A stretch of DNA of 64,000 bases from Streptomyces showdoensis (GTDB lineage Bacteria; Actinomycetota; Actinomycetes; Streptomycetales; Streptomycetaceae), in assembly GCF_039535475.1 (NCBI RefSeq), contig NZ_BAAAXG010000004.1, forward strand, positions 1 to 64,000. The letters run 5' to 3'. Under the pieces are notes generated by a model, which did no database searches, was not told the origin of the DNA, and worked only from the letters and a program-made list of their open reading frames with translations. This document shows, one piece after another, positions 54,239 through 63,113 of this stretch (positions are counted from its first letter, which is position 1; every line of letters begins with the position of its first letter). The position numbers and the translations under genes are program-made.

Positions 54239-54278
54239 GGGAGCGCCCCGGGGCCTCGTGGGCCTCCGGGGCGCTCCC
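54239..54278. terminator. Bidirectional terminator between the acetyltransferase and subtilase genes
   Basis: GGGAGCGCCCCGG (54239-54251) and CCGGGGCGCTCCC (54266-54278) pair perfectly around a 14-nt loop. Confidence 0.85.
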
Positions 54279-54350
54279 GTACACCGGCTCGGACACGTCG
54301 TGCGCGCCGCTGGGGTGACGGGCCGTCGTGCGGCTACCGGGACTGCGGGA

Positions 54351-55566
54351 CTACGGGACGAGCCGCAGCAGGCGGTTCGGGGAGCCGCTGCCCGGGCTGG
54401 TCACCTTGTTCGGCGTGGAGCCGTTGATCAGGGCCGTGGCGACCTGCGCCGGGGTGGCGGAGGTGTGGCCGGCGAGGTAGACGGCCCGCGGCACCGGCGA
54501 CGTGCGGGGTGGCCATCGAGGTGCCGGAGATGGTGTTGGTGGCCGTGTCACCGGTGTTCCAGCCCGCGGTGATCGAGACGCCGGGGGCGAAGAGGTCGAG
54601 CACCGAGCCGTAGTTGGACCAGCTCGGCTTGGCGTCCGAGCTGTCGGTGGCGCCGACGGTGAGGGCGGCGGCCACCCGGGCCGGGGACGTGGAGGACGCG
54701 TTCGTGCCGGAGTTGCCGGCGGCGACCGCGTAGGTGACGCCGTCCGCGATGGAGGTCTTCACCGCGTTGTCCAGGGCGGTGGAGGCGCCGCCGCCGAGCG
54801 AGAGGTTGGCGACGGCCGGCGCGCCCGCGGCGTGGTTCGCGGTGACCCAGTCGATGCCCGCGATGACGCCGGCGGTGGTCCCGGAGCCGTTGTTGTCGAG
54901 CACGCGGACGGCCACGATCCTCGCCGCCTTCGCCACGCCGTACGTCTTCCCGGCGATGGTGGTGGCGACGTGCGTGCCGTGCCCGTTGCCGTCCTGCGCG
55001 ACCGCGTCGCCCTCGACCGCGTCGTAGCCGTTCACGGCGCGCCCGGCGATCTCGGAGTGGCTGATCCGGACGCCCGTGTCGATGACGTACGCGGTGACGC
55101 CGCCGCCCGCGCTGTCGGGGTAGGTGTACGTGCCGGAGAGCGGCAGGGCGGCCTGGTCGATGCGGTCCAGGCCCCAGGGGGCGTTGGTCTGCGTGGCGTC
55201 GGCGCGGACCACCTGGTTCTGCTCGACGGACGCGACGGCGGGGTCGGCGGCGAGGCGGCGGGCCGCGGCGGCGTCGAGCCGGGCGGTGTAGCCGTTGAGC
55301 GCCGAGCCGAAGGTCTTGCCGACCGTGCCGCCGTAACCGGCTATGAGCCCGCGGCCCTTGGCGGAGGCGGCCGCGAACCCGGCGCCCTGCTTGAGGGTGA
55401 CGATGTAGCTGCCGGGCACCGCGTCGGCCGAACCGGCGGCGAGCACGACGCCCTCGGCCGGGGCGGCCTGGGCGGGGACGGCGGCGAAGGTGCCCAGGAG
55501 GGCGGCCGCGGTCGCGGCGGAGACCGTCACGGCGAGGCGGGCCTTGGAGTTCTTGAGAAGTGCCAT
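54351..55566 (-). CDS. Secreted S8 subtilisin-like protease, frameshifted near the C-terminus
   Basis: About 404 residues when corrected. Signal peptide MALLKNSKARLAVTVSAATA ending AVPAQAA, inhibitor-type propeptide (PGSYIVTLKQGAGFAAASAK), catalytic domain with AYVIDTGVRISHSE (Asp), GNGHGTHVATTIAG (His) and ISGTSMATPHVAGAA (Ser), close to streptomycete subtilases of the proteinase K group. After the Ser motif one extra G near 54507 shifts frame; the native sequence continues VYLAGHTSATPAQVATALIN and ends NRLLRLVP at 54351. Read literally it gives a Arg/Pro-rich end at 54334. ATG at 55566; the GAGGAGG is rather distant (about 11 nt). Confidence 0.8.
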
Positions 55567-55966
55567 TACGAGGGAGTCCTCCTCTTGGCGGCGCGCCCTG
55601 GGCGGGGCGGCGCGACTGTGGGGGCTGCGTGCGCTCGCACGCATCGCCGGGGACGGGGGGTTCCGTTCCCGGCGTGAGCAGCAGCCTGGCCGCGCTTCGG
55701 GGTGTGGCTCAAGGGAGTTGGGGTCTTGTCATGCATCCGCCATGCCGCCGCAATCGAACTCGCGATGAACGCGGATCAACCGGACAGCGAAAGGTCGAAG
55801 CCCGGCCAATGGCCTGATCCGGAGGCGGCGGGGACCGCCGGGCCTCCGTCGGCAACCCGGGCCGGGCTCCGGGCCGGGCTCCGGGCCGGGCGGGAGGGAC
55901 GGGCGACAGGGCGCGGGCGCATGCCGCGCCGTGGGTCCCGGCAAACGGGACATACCCCATCACCTG
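55567..55966. other. 400-bp divergent region between the subtilase and the PP2C gene
   Basis: No supported gene. It holds a hairpin TGCGTGC-4 nt-GCACGCA at 55626-55643 in the subtilase leader, three copies of CGGGCCGGGCTC-like words at 55858-55895, and CATCA-CC-TGATG (55958-55969), a palindrome touching the PP2C start. Confidence 0.5.
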
Positions 55967-57127
55967 ATGTATGCCTTTCACATGGATCCCCACCGGCAGG
56001 CCTCCGCCGTCCCCCGCCTCACCCGGCGCGGCGGCCGGCTGTTGCTCGCCGTCCCCTTCGTGATCATCGCGGTCATCACGGTCGTGGACGTCCTGTCGCC
56101 GCCCGACGTGCACCTGGGGCCGTTCCTGATCGCCGCCCCCGCCGTGACGGCCTCGTTCGCGGGAGCGCGGATGACCGCCTTCGTGGGCGCCGTCGCGGTG
56201 CTCGCCCAGTCCGTCGTGGCCGTCGCGCGGACCAGCCTCACGGACCTCAACCACACGTACCAGATCATCGCGCTGGTCCTGATCTCGGTCATCGCGACCT
56301 TCTTCGCCCACCTGCGCGAGCGGGACGAGAACCGGGTCCGGCGGCTCCGCTCCATCGCTCACGCCGCACAGAGCGTCGTCCTGCGCCCGCTGCCGCACCG
56401 GGCCGGACCGCTGCACATCGCCTCGGTCTACCTCGCGGCGGAGGAGGAGGCCCAGATGGGCGGCGACCTCTACGCGGCGGCCCGCACCGCGAACGGGACG
56501 CGGCTGCTCATCGGGGACGCCCGGGGCAAGGGCCTCGACGCGATCGGCGAGGCCTCCCTGGTCCTCGGCGCCTTCCGGGTCACCGCCCGCCGCGAGCGGG
56601 AACTGCCCGACCTGATCGGACACCTGGAGGCGGGCGTCGGCTCGGCCGAGGTCACCGAGGGCGAACCGGGCACGGGAGCCGGCGCCGAGGCGGCCGACGA
56701 CACCGCGGACGAGGCCTTCGTCACCGCGCTGGTCCTCGACATCCCCGACCGGGAACCGGTCGTACGGCTCGTCAACTGCGGGCACCCGCCGCCGCTGCTC
56801 CTGCGACAGGGCCGGGTGATCCCCCTCGACACCGCCGACGCGAGCCCGCCGCTCGGCCTGTCCGACGTCCTCGCGCCGGCCGTCACCGTGGAGACCTTCC
56901 CCTTCGACGTCGGCGACGTGCTGCTGCTCTACACCGACGGGGTCGTCGAGGCCCGCGACAGCTCCCGCGCCTTCTACCCGCTGACGGAACGTCTGAAGGC
57001 CTGGACCGGGGACGACCCGCCGACCCTGCTCGGCCGGCTGCGCGCCGACCTCCAGGCGTACGCGGGCGGCCACCTCGGCGACGACGCGGCGCTCGTCGCC
57101 GTCGAACGGCTCGCCCCCGAGCCGTAG
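55967..57127 (+). CDS. SpoIIE/PP2C-type serine phosphatase with N-terminal membrane region
   Basis: 386 residues from ATG 55967 (ATG 55982 is equally possible; neither has a clear ribosome site, and a palindrome covers the first). Three membrane segments in residues 25-115 (LLLAVPFVIIAVITVVDVLS, MTAFVGAVAVLAQSVVAVAR, IIALVLISVIATFFAHLRER). The phosphatase domain follows with MGGDLYAAARTANGTRLLIG (metal Asp), DARGKGLDAIGEAS, LVNCGHPPPLLLRQG and VLLLYTDGVVEARDS. Such enzymes dephosphorylate anti-anti-sigma factors in streptomycete stress control. Confidence 0.87.
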   Translation: MYAFHMDPHRQASAVPRLTRRGGRLLLAVPFVIIAVITVVDVLSPPDVHLGPFLIAAPAVTASFAGARMTAFVGAVAVLAQSVVAVARTSLTDLNHTYQIIALVLISVIATFFAHLRERDENRVRRLRSIAHAAQSVVLRPLPHRAGPLHIASVYLAAEEEAQMGGDLYAAARTANGTRLLIGDARGKGLDAIGEASLVLGAFRVTARRERELPDLIGHLEAGVGSAEVTEGEPGTGAGAEAADDTADEAFVTALVLDIPDREPVVRLVNCGHPPPLLLRQGRVIPLDTADASPPLGLSDVLAPAVTVETFPFDVGDVLLLYTDGVVEARDSSRAFYPLTERLKAWTGDDPPTLLGRLRADLQAYAGGHLGDDAALVAVERLAPEP

Positions 57128-57172
57128 GCCGTGTCCGGAACTCCCGCCCGACCGAGTGCCGAGTCGTACGGC

Positions 57173-57721
57173 TCAGACCTCGGGAAGCGAGGGGTGGGGC
57201 GTCCACGGCTCCGGCGCGCTGACGGCCCAGCGCTCGTGGTCCCGCCAGCCCCCGTCGATGTAGAGATAGCCGGGCGACATCCCCTCGTAGCGGAAGCCGA
57301 GCCGCCGCACCAGTGCCAGGGACGGCTCGTTGCCGGGCTGGATGTTGGCCTCCAGCCGGTGCAGCCGCAGGTCGGTGAAGGCGTGCTCCAGGGTGAGGGC
57401 GATGCCCTCCGTCATGTACCCCCGCCCCGCGGACGGGGCGAAGGCCGCGTAGCCGAGGGACGCGCCCTGGTAGCGGCCCCGGATGATCGAGTTGATGTTC
57501 ACCATCCCGGCGGCCGCACCGGTCTCCCGCACCCGGACGAGGAAACCCCGGTTCGCGTCGTCGTCGAAGCGGCGCATCCACACGCGGAAGTCCTCCGCGG
57601 TGCCGGGCAGCTGCATCCAGGGCCCGTGCAGCTCGGCGCTGGCCCGCACGAGGGCGCAGAACTCGTCCTGGTCGGAGAGGGTGAGCGGGTGAAGGGCGAC
57701 CCGTGGCGGAAAGTTGACCAT
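57173..57721 (-). CDS. GNAT-family acetyltransferase (RimJ/RimL type)
   Basis: 182 residues. Core: ASLGYAAFAPSAGRGYMTEG near 85 with the acetyl-CoA loop, LHRLEANIQPGNEPSLALVR near 120, and LGFRYEGMSPGYLYIDGGWR, the RimJ/RimL pattern that acetylates protein N-termini or small amines. ATG at 57721. It lies convergent to the phosphatase gene with 45 nt between. Confidence 0.87.
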   Translation of the reverse strand: MVNFPPRVALHPLTLSDQDEFCALVRASAELHGPWMQLPGTAEDFRVWMRRFDDDANRGFLVRVRETGAAAGMVNINSIIRGRYQGASLGYAAFAPSAGRGYMTEGIALTLEHAFTDLRLHRLEANIQPGNEPSLALVRRLGFRYEGMSPGYLYIDGGWRDHERWAVSAPEPWTPHPSLPEV

Positions 57722-58007
57722 GGACCAACGTTAGGCGACCGCCCCCTGCTGAAGCGCCGCCCCGTACCCCCGCGACCGGGCCACCCTCCCCGGGTTCCCC
57801 CACCGACTCCACGAGGGCGAGCGCCGGACGCCTCGGCAGACGCGGCACGCGACAGCGCGAACCGGGCGCCGTCGGCGGGGACGGCGGGGACGGCCGGGAC
57901 GCCGGACGGCGCCTGACACCCCGTGAGGCGTACGGCCTGCGGGCCCGCCCCACCCGTCACGGCCGGGCGGCGCAACCGCGGACGGTCCGCCGGCGTCCCT
58001 GCCGGGT

Positions 58008-58379
58008 ATGAGCGAGCAACCGACGTCCGACGACCGCACGACCGCCGAGAGCGCCGGCGGCTGCCTCCTCGCCGCCTCGGGAGCGCTCGCCGGGCTGCTC
58101 TACTGGGCGCCGCGCGCCGCCTTCAGCATCGACGGCGGGTTCGAGGGGCACGCCCGCGACCTGACCGTCGTCTTCGTCGACCTCCCGCTCATCCTCCTCG
58201 GTGCCACCGTGCTGCCGCTCGTCGCCTGGCTGCTGACGCTCCGCCGGACCCGGAGCGCCCGCAGAGCCTGGCCGGCCGCCCTCGCCGCCCTGCTCGCCCT
58301 CGGCCTCTTCCTGTTCGGCGTGGACGTCTGCTGGGAGCCCCGGCAGCTGCCCGACCCCGGGTACCGCGGCGGGATCTGA
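58008..58379 (+). CDS. Small membrane protein
   Basis: 123 residues, unrecognised. Three hydrophobic segments (LLAASGALAGLLYWAPRAAF, VVFVDLPLILLGATVLPLVA, AALAALLALGLFLFGVDVCW). No domain known to me. The ATG at 58008 has no strong ribosome site. It lies 80 nt before the next membrane gene on the same strand. Confidence 0.6.
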   Translation: MSEQPTSDDRTTAESAGGCLLAASGALAGLLYWAPRAAFSIDGGFEGHARDLTVVFVDLPLILLGATVLPLVAWLLTLRRTRSARRAWPAALAALLALGLFLFGVDVCWEPRQLPDPGYRGGI

Positions 58380-58459
58380 GCGGCGCGTTCGGGCCCACCT
58401 GGCCCTTCGGGGCGCGGCGGAGGAACGTCCGGGCCCGTCGGCGTGGTTACGGTGGGCCG

Positions 58460-59083
58460 ATGCGACGCGTTCCCCGGTGGGCCCTGATCTCCTCGGGGTG
58501 CGCCCCGGTCCTCCTCATCGGCGGCTGGACGGTCGCGGGAATCCTGGAGGGCCCGGGCTACGACCCCGTCACCCAGACCATCAGCGTCCTCGCCGCGTAC
58601 GGAGCACCCGGGGCCTGGGTGATGACCGGCGCGCTCCTCGGCCTCGGCGTCTGCCACCTGTTCACCGCCTGGGGACTGCGGACCGCCGCGCCCGCCGGAC
58701 GGATCGCGCTGGCCGCCGGCGGCGTGACGGCGCTCGTCGTGGCGATGCTCCCGGCGCCCAGCAGCGGGGGATCGCTGCGGCACGGCTCGGTCGCCGCCGT
58801 CGGCTTCGCCTGCCTGGCCGTCTGGCCGGTGCTGGCCGCCGAGCGCGCGGGGCCGGCGCCCTGGGGCCTGCGGCCGACGCCCGCCGTCGCCGTGACCGCG
58901 CTCATGGGGCTCGGGGCGGGCTGGTTCCTCGTCGACATGCAGCGGCAGGGCGGCGCCGTCGGCGTCGCCGAACGGCTGGTCACCTGTGTGCAGTCGGTCT
59001 GGCCGCTGGTGGTCGTGGTCTCCTGCCTGCTCCACGCGAAAGGCGGACACCGACCCCCGAGGGAGTCGATGTCCGCCTCGTGA
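58460..59083 (+). CDS. DUF998 family membrane protein
   Basis: 207 residues with six membrane segments. DUF998 hallmarks: ILEGPGYDPVTQTISVLAAY near 30 and GLGVCHLFTAWGLRTAAPAG; LRHGSVAAVGFACLAVWPVL lies near 120. Function of the family is unknown. ATG at 58460. Ends at the foot of a terminator hairpin. Confidence 0.85.
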   Translation: MRRVPRWALISSGCAPVLLIGGWTVAGILEGPGYDPVTQTISVLAAYGAPGAWVMTGALLGLGVCHLFTAWGLRTAAPAGRIALAAGGVTALVVAMLPAPSSGGSLRHGSVAAVGFACLAVWPVLAAERAGPAPWGLRPTPAVAVTALMGLGAGWFLVDMQRQGGAVGVAERLVTCVQSVWPLVVVVSCLLHAKGGHRPPRESMSAS

Positions 59084-59112
59084 TCAGCCGACGCCGGAGG
59101 GCGTCGGATCAC
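59081..59112. terminator. Bidirectional terminator between DUF998 and the secreted hydrolase gene
   Basis: CCGACGCC-GGAG-GGCGTCGG (59088-59107) is a perfect 8-bp stem, extended outward by GTGAT/ATCAC with a small bulge. Confidence 0.7.
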
Positions 59113-59155
59113 ACCGCGTCGTATGACACCGCGTCGGCTTCACGCGCCGTCGGCT

Positions 59156-61969
59156 TCACGCCGCGTCCCGCACCGTGCCCGTGACCTCGGGGCCCAGGAC
59201 CGGATCCCAGTTCTCGTCGTAGGTCGTCAGGCGGCCCCGCAGCGACTCGGCCGGCTCGGCGAGCGTGTCCTTGACGGTGGGCACCCGCACCTCGGCCGTC
59301 GTCTTCCCGGCCGGGATGTTCACGGACAGGTACAGCCCGCTGCCCTCGTTCGCCTGGGACAGCGCCACCGGCGGGTCCGGCACGTGGCCGAGCTGCTCCT
59401 CCAGCCAGGCCCGGTCGACGTCGGCCGTGGACAGCTCGGCGCCGCCGGTGACCGGCTCCAGGACGATGGCGCCCATGATGTCGACGTCGGCGGGCTCCGA
59501 GAGGTTCACCCGCCAGGTCAGCGCGGCGCCCTCGGTCACGTCGGCCGCGACGGGCGTCAGGGTGACCTTGGGCATGGGGTCGTCGTTCTTGGCGGTCACG
59601 CCGCCGCGGTGGGAGCCGACCACGGTGCCGCGCACGGCCTTCACGAAGGCGTCCTGCGACAGGTCGTAGCCGAAGCGGGTGTTGCCCTTCACCTGCACCG
59701 AGACGTCGATGTCCTGACGTCCGGGGCGCACCGTCACCAGACGGGAGGCGATCTGGTCGCTGCCCGGCTTGGGGACGAACAGCCGGACCTGGCCGCTGCC
59801 CTGTCCGGTGACCCGCACCGGCACCCGGTACGTGCGGACGCCCGAGTTGCCCTCCTTGACCGTCAGACGGCCGATGTCGACCCGCGCGAGCGGGGCCGGG
59901 CGGACCGCGGCGGTGCCGGGGCGCCAGCCCCACGCGTCCATCAGCCAGGCGCGGCCGTTGCGGCTGCGCGGGGTGAGCTCGAGCGCGGTGATCCGCTTCA
60001 GGTCCAGCCGGGCCCGGGTCGCGGCGGTCAGCGGCACGCGGATCTCGCGGGCCCAGGAGGAGGCGGTCCGGGGGCTGCCCGGCATGCCGTCGACCGTGGT
60101 GCGGCCCAGGACCGCCCGCTTGCCGGTGGCGTCGGTCACGGCGATGTCCAGCTGGGTGCCGGTGCTGTTCGGCGGCGCGAACAGGCGCAGCGCCAGGGAC
60201 TGCGAGCCGGCCAGCGAGACCGGTCGCTTCGCGCGCACCGCGACGGGCGTGCCCGGGTTGGTCCAGCGCAGCGCGACGGCGTCACGGCCGGGTTCGGGCG
60301 CGGCCTCCCAGTACGCGAAGTGCGGCGAGCCGCCCTCCTCGGGGGGCAGGCAGGAACGGGCCGGGTTCGGGTCGACCTGGGCGCAGAGGCGGCCGCCGGC
60401 ACCGGAGACGGTGACCGAGGGGCCCGGCAGGAAGGCCTGGGTGCGCTGCCCGCCGACGGCGTGGGTGACGACCTGCGCCGGGCCGGCCGAGGGGGCGCGC
60501 CGGCCGGTGCCGTCGAGCAGCGGCCGGACCCGGTCGTCGCCGCCGACGAACAGGCGGGCGGCGGCCGCGATGTAGCTGGCGCCCGCGGTCTGCTGCTGCG
60601 CGGCGGTCAGCCGGGTGCGCGTGCCGGGGGAGCAGAGCGGGTCGGTGCCGTCCTCCGACGAGAAGTCGTCGAAGGCGGGGGCCTTCGCCTGGCCCGGGGT
60701 CCACTCGCTGTTGAAGTAGTTGTGGTTCGCGCCGACCATGTAGACCGAGCTGTGCAGGGCGGCGCCCTGGCTCACGCCGCGGGTGCCGTCGGTGTAGATC
60801 TGGCCCTGGAGGTCGGACACGTCGCCGTCGCAGCCCGGCAGGATCGTCGCGGAGGGCACGTCGGGGGCCGGGTTCTGGCCGAAGATCGTGGGCCCGATCA
60901 GGACGTTGCCGCGGATCTTCCACCGTACGGGGCCGCGGTAGCCGTCCTGGCCGGCGGGGGCCGGGTAGAGGCTGTCCATCGCCGCCCGGTTGACGCCCTC
61001 GCCGCCACGGGAGTGGCCGACGAGCAGCACGCGGTCGAGGTCCGCGGGACCCGTGGCGCGGACGGCCGCCGGGGCGGAGGCCCGGTTGGCGGCCCAGCCG
61101 GCCCAGCGGGCGAGGTGCTGGCGGACGAGCGAGGAGCGGGCCTGGGCGCCGGCGTCCTCGGCCTGCCAGTCCTGCCCGTTGATGCCGTTGGCGGAGATGG
61201 ACACCGTCACGAAGCCCTGGGACGCGAGGAGCTTCTGGGCGTTCAGGTACCCCAGGTGGCTGGGGATCTGCTTGGTGCCGGGGGCGCACGGCCAGTCGCC
61301 GGTGACGTCCTCGGTGCCGGGCTTGTAGCAGGTGCCGTGGCGGCCGTGCAGGAACAGGGCCACCGGCCGCTTGCCGGGCGCGTTGGTCGGGCCGACGACG
61401 ACGGCCTGCATCTCGACGGGCTTGGGGAAGCCGGGCAGCGCGACGGAGTTCAGCGTGTACTCGCCGCTGCTGGTCCGGTACGGCCCGGCCTTGCCGGGGT
61501 CGACCGGGTTCGCGGGCAGCTGGGCCTGCGGCCGCGCGGCAGGGGCGGACGGGCGGTTGTGGGCCGAGCGGGCGGGCGCGGCGGCGTCGAGCCGCCGGCC
61601 GCCGGCCGTCACCCTCAGGTCGGTGTTCTCGTCGATCCTCAGGTCGCCGAGGGGCAGCCGGAAGGTCCGGCCGTCCTTCTGGGGCTCCGGCAGGCCGAGC
61701 AGCCGGTCCCCGACGCGGAACTCGACCCGGGCGTCGCCCATGCGGACGGGCTCGGACGAGGTCCACACCAGGTGGCCGTCGGCGCCGGTCCCGGATATCC
61801 GCCAGCCCTCGGGCAGGCCGTCGCCCCCGGCTCGGCTGCCCGGGGACGCCGTCGGCGATCCGGGGGTCGGCTGCGCGAACGCCGGCAGGGGCGACGCAGC
61901 CGCTATCGCGACCAGCGCCACGGCGGTGGTCACGCCGCGTGTGACACGTATCAAAGCGGTCTTCCTCAC
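59156..61969 (-). CDS. Large secreted alpha/beta hydrolase with C-terminal Calx-beta-like domains
   Basis: 937 residues. Signal peptide TAVALVAIAAASPLPAFAQ. Residues about 40-125 form a beta-rich N-domain. The hydrolase domain (about 145-520) has ALFLHGRHGTCYKPGTEDVT, nucleophile elbow LLVGHSRGGEGVNRAA near 310, a Cys pair, and MVGANHNYFNSEWTPGQ with the likely His. After a jelly-roll-like part (500-700), two Calx-beta-like stretches (TVKEGNSGVRTYRVPVRVTG and DVTEGAALTWRVNLSEPADV) close the protein. It probably acts as an extracellular esterase or lipase. GTG at 61969 preferred over ATG 62014, because RKTALIRVTRGVTT makes a proper signal start. Confidence 0.82.
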   Translation of the reverse strand: MRKTALIRVTRGVTTAVALVAIAAASPLPAFAQPTPGSPTASPGSRAGGDGLPEGWRISGTGADGHLVWTSSEPVRMGDARVEFRVGDRLLGLPEPQKDGRTFRLPLGDLRIDENTDLRVTAGGRRLDAAAPARSAHNRPSAPAARPQAQLPANPVDPGKAGPYRTSSGEYTLNSVALPGFPKPVEMQAVVVGPTNAPGKRPVALFLHGRHGTCYKPGTEDVTGDWPCAPGTKQIPSHLGYLNAQKLLASQGFVTVSISANGINGQDWQAEDAGAQARSSLVRQHLARWAGWAANRASAPAAVRATGPADLDRVLLVGHSRGGEGVNRAAMDSLYPAPAGQDGYRGPVRWKIRGNVLIGPTIFGQNPAPDVPSATILPGCDGDVSDLQGQIYTDGTRGVSQGAALHSSVYMVGANHNYFNSEWTPGQAKAPAFDDFSSEDGTDPLCSPGTRTRLTAAQQQTAGASYIAAAARLFVGGDDRVRPLLDGTGRRAPSAGPAQVVTHAVGGQRTQAFLPGPSVTVSGAGGRLCAQVDPNPARSCLPPEEGGSPHFAYWEAAPEPGRDAVALRWTNPGTPVAVRAKRPVSLAGSQSLALRLFAPPNSTGTQLDIAVTDATGKRAVLGRTTVDGMPGSPRTASSWAREIRVPLTAATRARLDLKRITALELTPRSRNGRAWLMDAWGWRPGTAAVRPAPLARVDIGRLTVKEGNSGVRTYRVPVRVTGQGSGQVRLFVPKPGSDQIASRLVTVRPGRQDIDVSVQVKGNTRFGYDLSQDAFVKAVRGTVVGSHRGGVTAKNDDPMPKVTLTPVAADVTEGAALTWRVNLSEPADVDIMGAIVLEPVTGGAELSTADVDRAWLEEQLGHVPDPPVALSQANEGSGLYLSVNIPAGKTTAEVRVPTVKDTLAEPAESLRGRLTTYDENWDPVLGPEVTGTVRDAA

Positions 61970-62032
61970 GATCGGTCTCGTGAGGGCACCTGCGGTGTCC
62001 CGGTCTCCCGGCATCCCCCGTACCTGGTGCCC

Positions 62033-62057
62033 CCCCTCGTCCCCGGAGGACGAGGGG
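62033..62057 (-). terminator. Hairpin between the phosphodiesterase and hydrolase genes
   Basis: CCCCTCGTCC-CCGGA-GGACGAGGGG, a perfect 10-bp stem 64 nt before the hydrolase start. It most likely ends the upstream phosphodiesterase transcript. Confidence 0.65.
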
Positions 62058-62192
62058 AGGGAGCTGTGGGTTGCCTCAAGACGGCGTCAAAAACCGGCCA
62101 GATCAAGGAAAAGAGTTCCGGTGCGGCACCGACGGGCGGACTCGGGCGGACTCGGGCGGCGGAGAAGGGGCGGCGCGGGGGTGGTGAGGGGT

Positions 62193-63038
62193 TCAGACCG
62201 CGAAGGCGCGGCCGTCCAGGGTCCAGTGGGGGTCCGGCGCGATCCCGAGGGCCGTGTAGACGTGCGCGGCGACGTCCGCGTGGTGCAGCGGTCCCGCCGG
62301 GGCCTGCCCGGGCGGCAGGCCGGGGCCGCACGCCGCGATCCACGCCGTACGCTCCAGCTCGCTGCGCCCGCCGTGGCCGCCCTCCTCCCGGTGGCCGTGG
62401 TCGGTCACCACGATGACCGTCCACTCCTCGCCCGCGCGTTCGCGCCGTCCGTGTACGGCGTCGAGGACGCGGCCGAGCCGCCGGTCCGCGGCCTCGACCG
62501 CGGCCCGGTACTCCGTGCCGCAGCCGACGAAGTGGGCCGTCTCGTCGACGGCGCCGAGGTACACGAAGCCGGCGTGGAACTCCTCGTCGAGGCACAGCAG
62601 GTGCTCCGCCTCAGCGGTGACCCGCTCGTCGGTCTCCTCCCACGCCTCGGGGGTGTCCTCGGCCGGGGCGACGTATCCGAGCCGGGTGGGCGCGACGAAC
62701 AGCGGGCCGCCCTGCCGGGCGAGGAAGAGGGGCTCCCAGCCGCCGACGGCGAAGGTCCGGCGCCCGCAGTCGGCGGCGAGCCGGGTCGTGAAGTCGGGGA
62801 AGACGTCGAGGCGGTTGCCGTCGAGGCGGTTGCCCCAGACGCCGTGCTTGGTGACGCCGACGCCGGTGACGATCGTCGTCCAGCAGGGGCCCGACATCGT
62901 GGGGGTGCCGGCGTCCACCTCGACGGGCGCGAGGAAGCCCGCGCGGGCGATGCCGTCGAGGTGCGGGGTGTCCAGCTCGGGCAGCAGGTCGAGGCGTACG
63001 CCGTCGATGCCGATCACCAGAACGCGGGAGGTCTCCAT
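62193..63038 (-). CDS. Type I phosphodiesterase/nucleotide pyrophosphatase-like (alkaline phosphatase superfamily) enzyme
   Basis: 281 residues. Starts METSRVLVIGIDGVRLDLLP (first metal Asp), nucleophile Thr in DAGTPTMSGPCWTTIVTGVG near 43, the GVWGNRLDGNRLDVFPDF loop, GAVDETAHFVGCG near 165, and VIVVTDHGHREEGGHGGRSE near 210 with the metal Asp/His cluster. No signal peptide, so cytoplasmic. It follows a GH36 alpha-galactosidase gene on the same strand (75 nt apart), which suggests a shared role in using a phosphorylated or phosphodiester-linked sugar. Confidence 0.87.
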   Translation of the reverse strand: METSRVLVIGIDGVRLDLLPELDTPHLDGIARAGFLAPVEVDAGTPTMSGPCWTTIVTGVGVTKHGVWGNRLDGNRLDVFPDFTTRLAADCGRRTFAVGGWEPLFLARQGGPLFVAPTRLGYVAPAEDTPEAWEETDERVTAEAEHLLCLDEEFHAGFVYLGAVDETAHFVGCGTEYRAAVEAADRRLGRVLDAVHGRRERAGEEWTVIVVTDHGHREEGGHGGRSELERTAWIAACGPGLPPGQAPAGPLHHADVAAHVYTALGIAPDPHWTLDGRAFAV

Positions 63039-63113
63039 GGGGGTTCCAAGTGGTCGTGTGCGGGCGGGGTGCGGGCGCGGGACCGTCGGCGGTGCCGTCC
63101 GGCCGCGCCGGGG

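Noticed and set aside
55690-55800. tRNA-like stretch (AATCGAACTCGCGATG)
   Set aside because: No cloverleaf can be drawn around it and no CCA-proximal acceptor pairing is visible.
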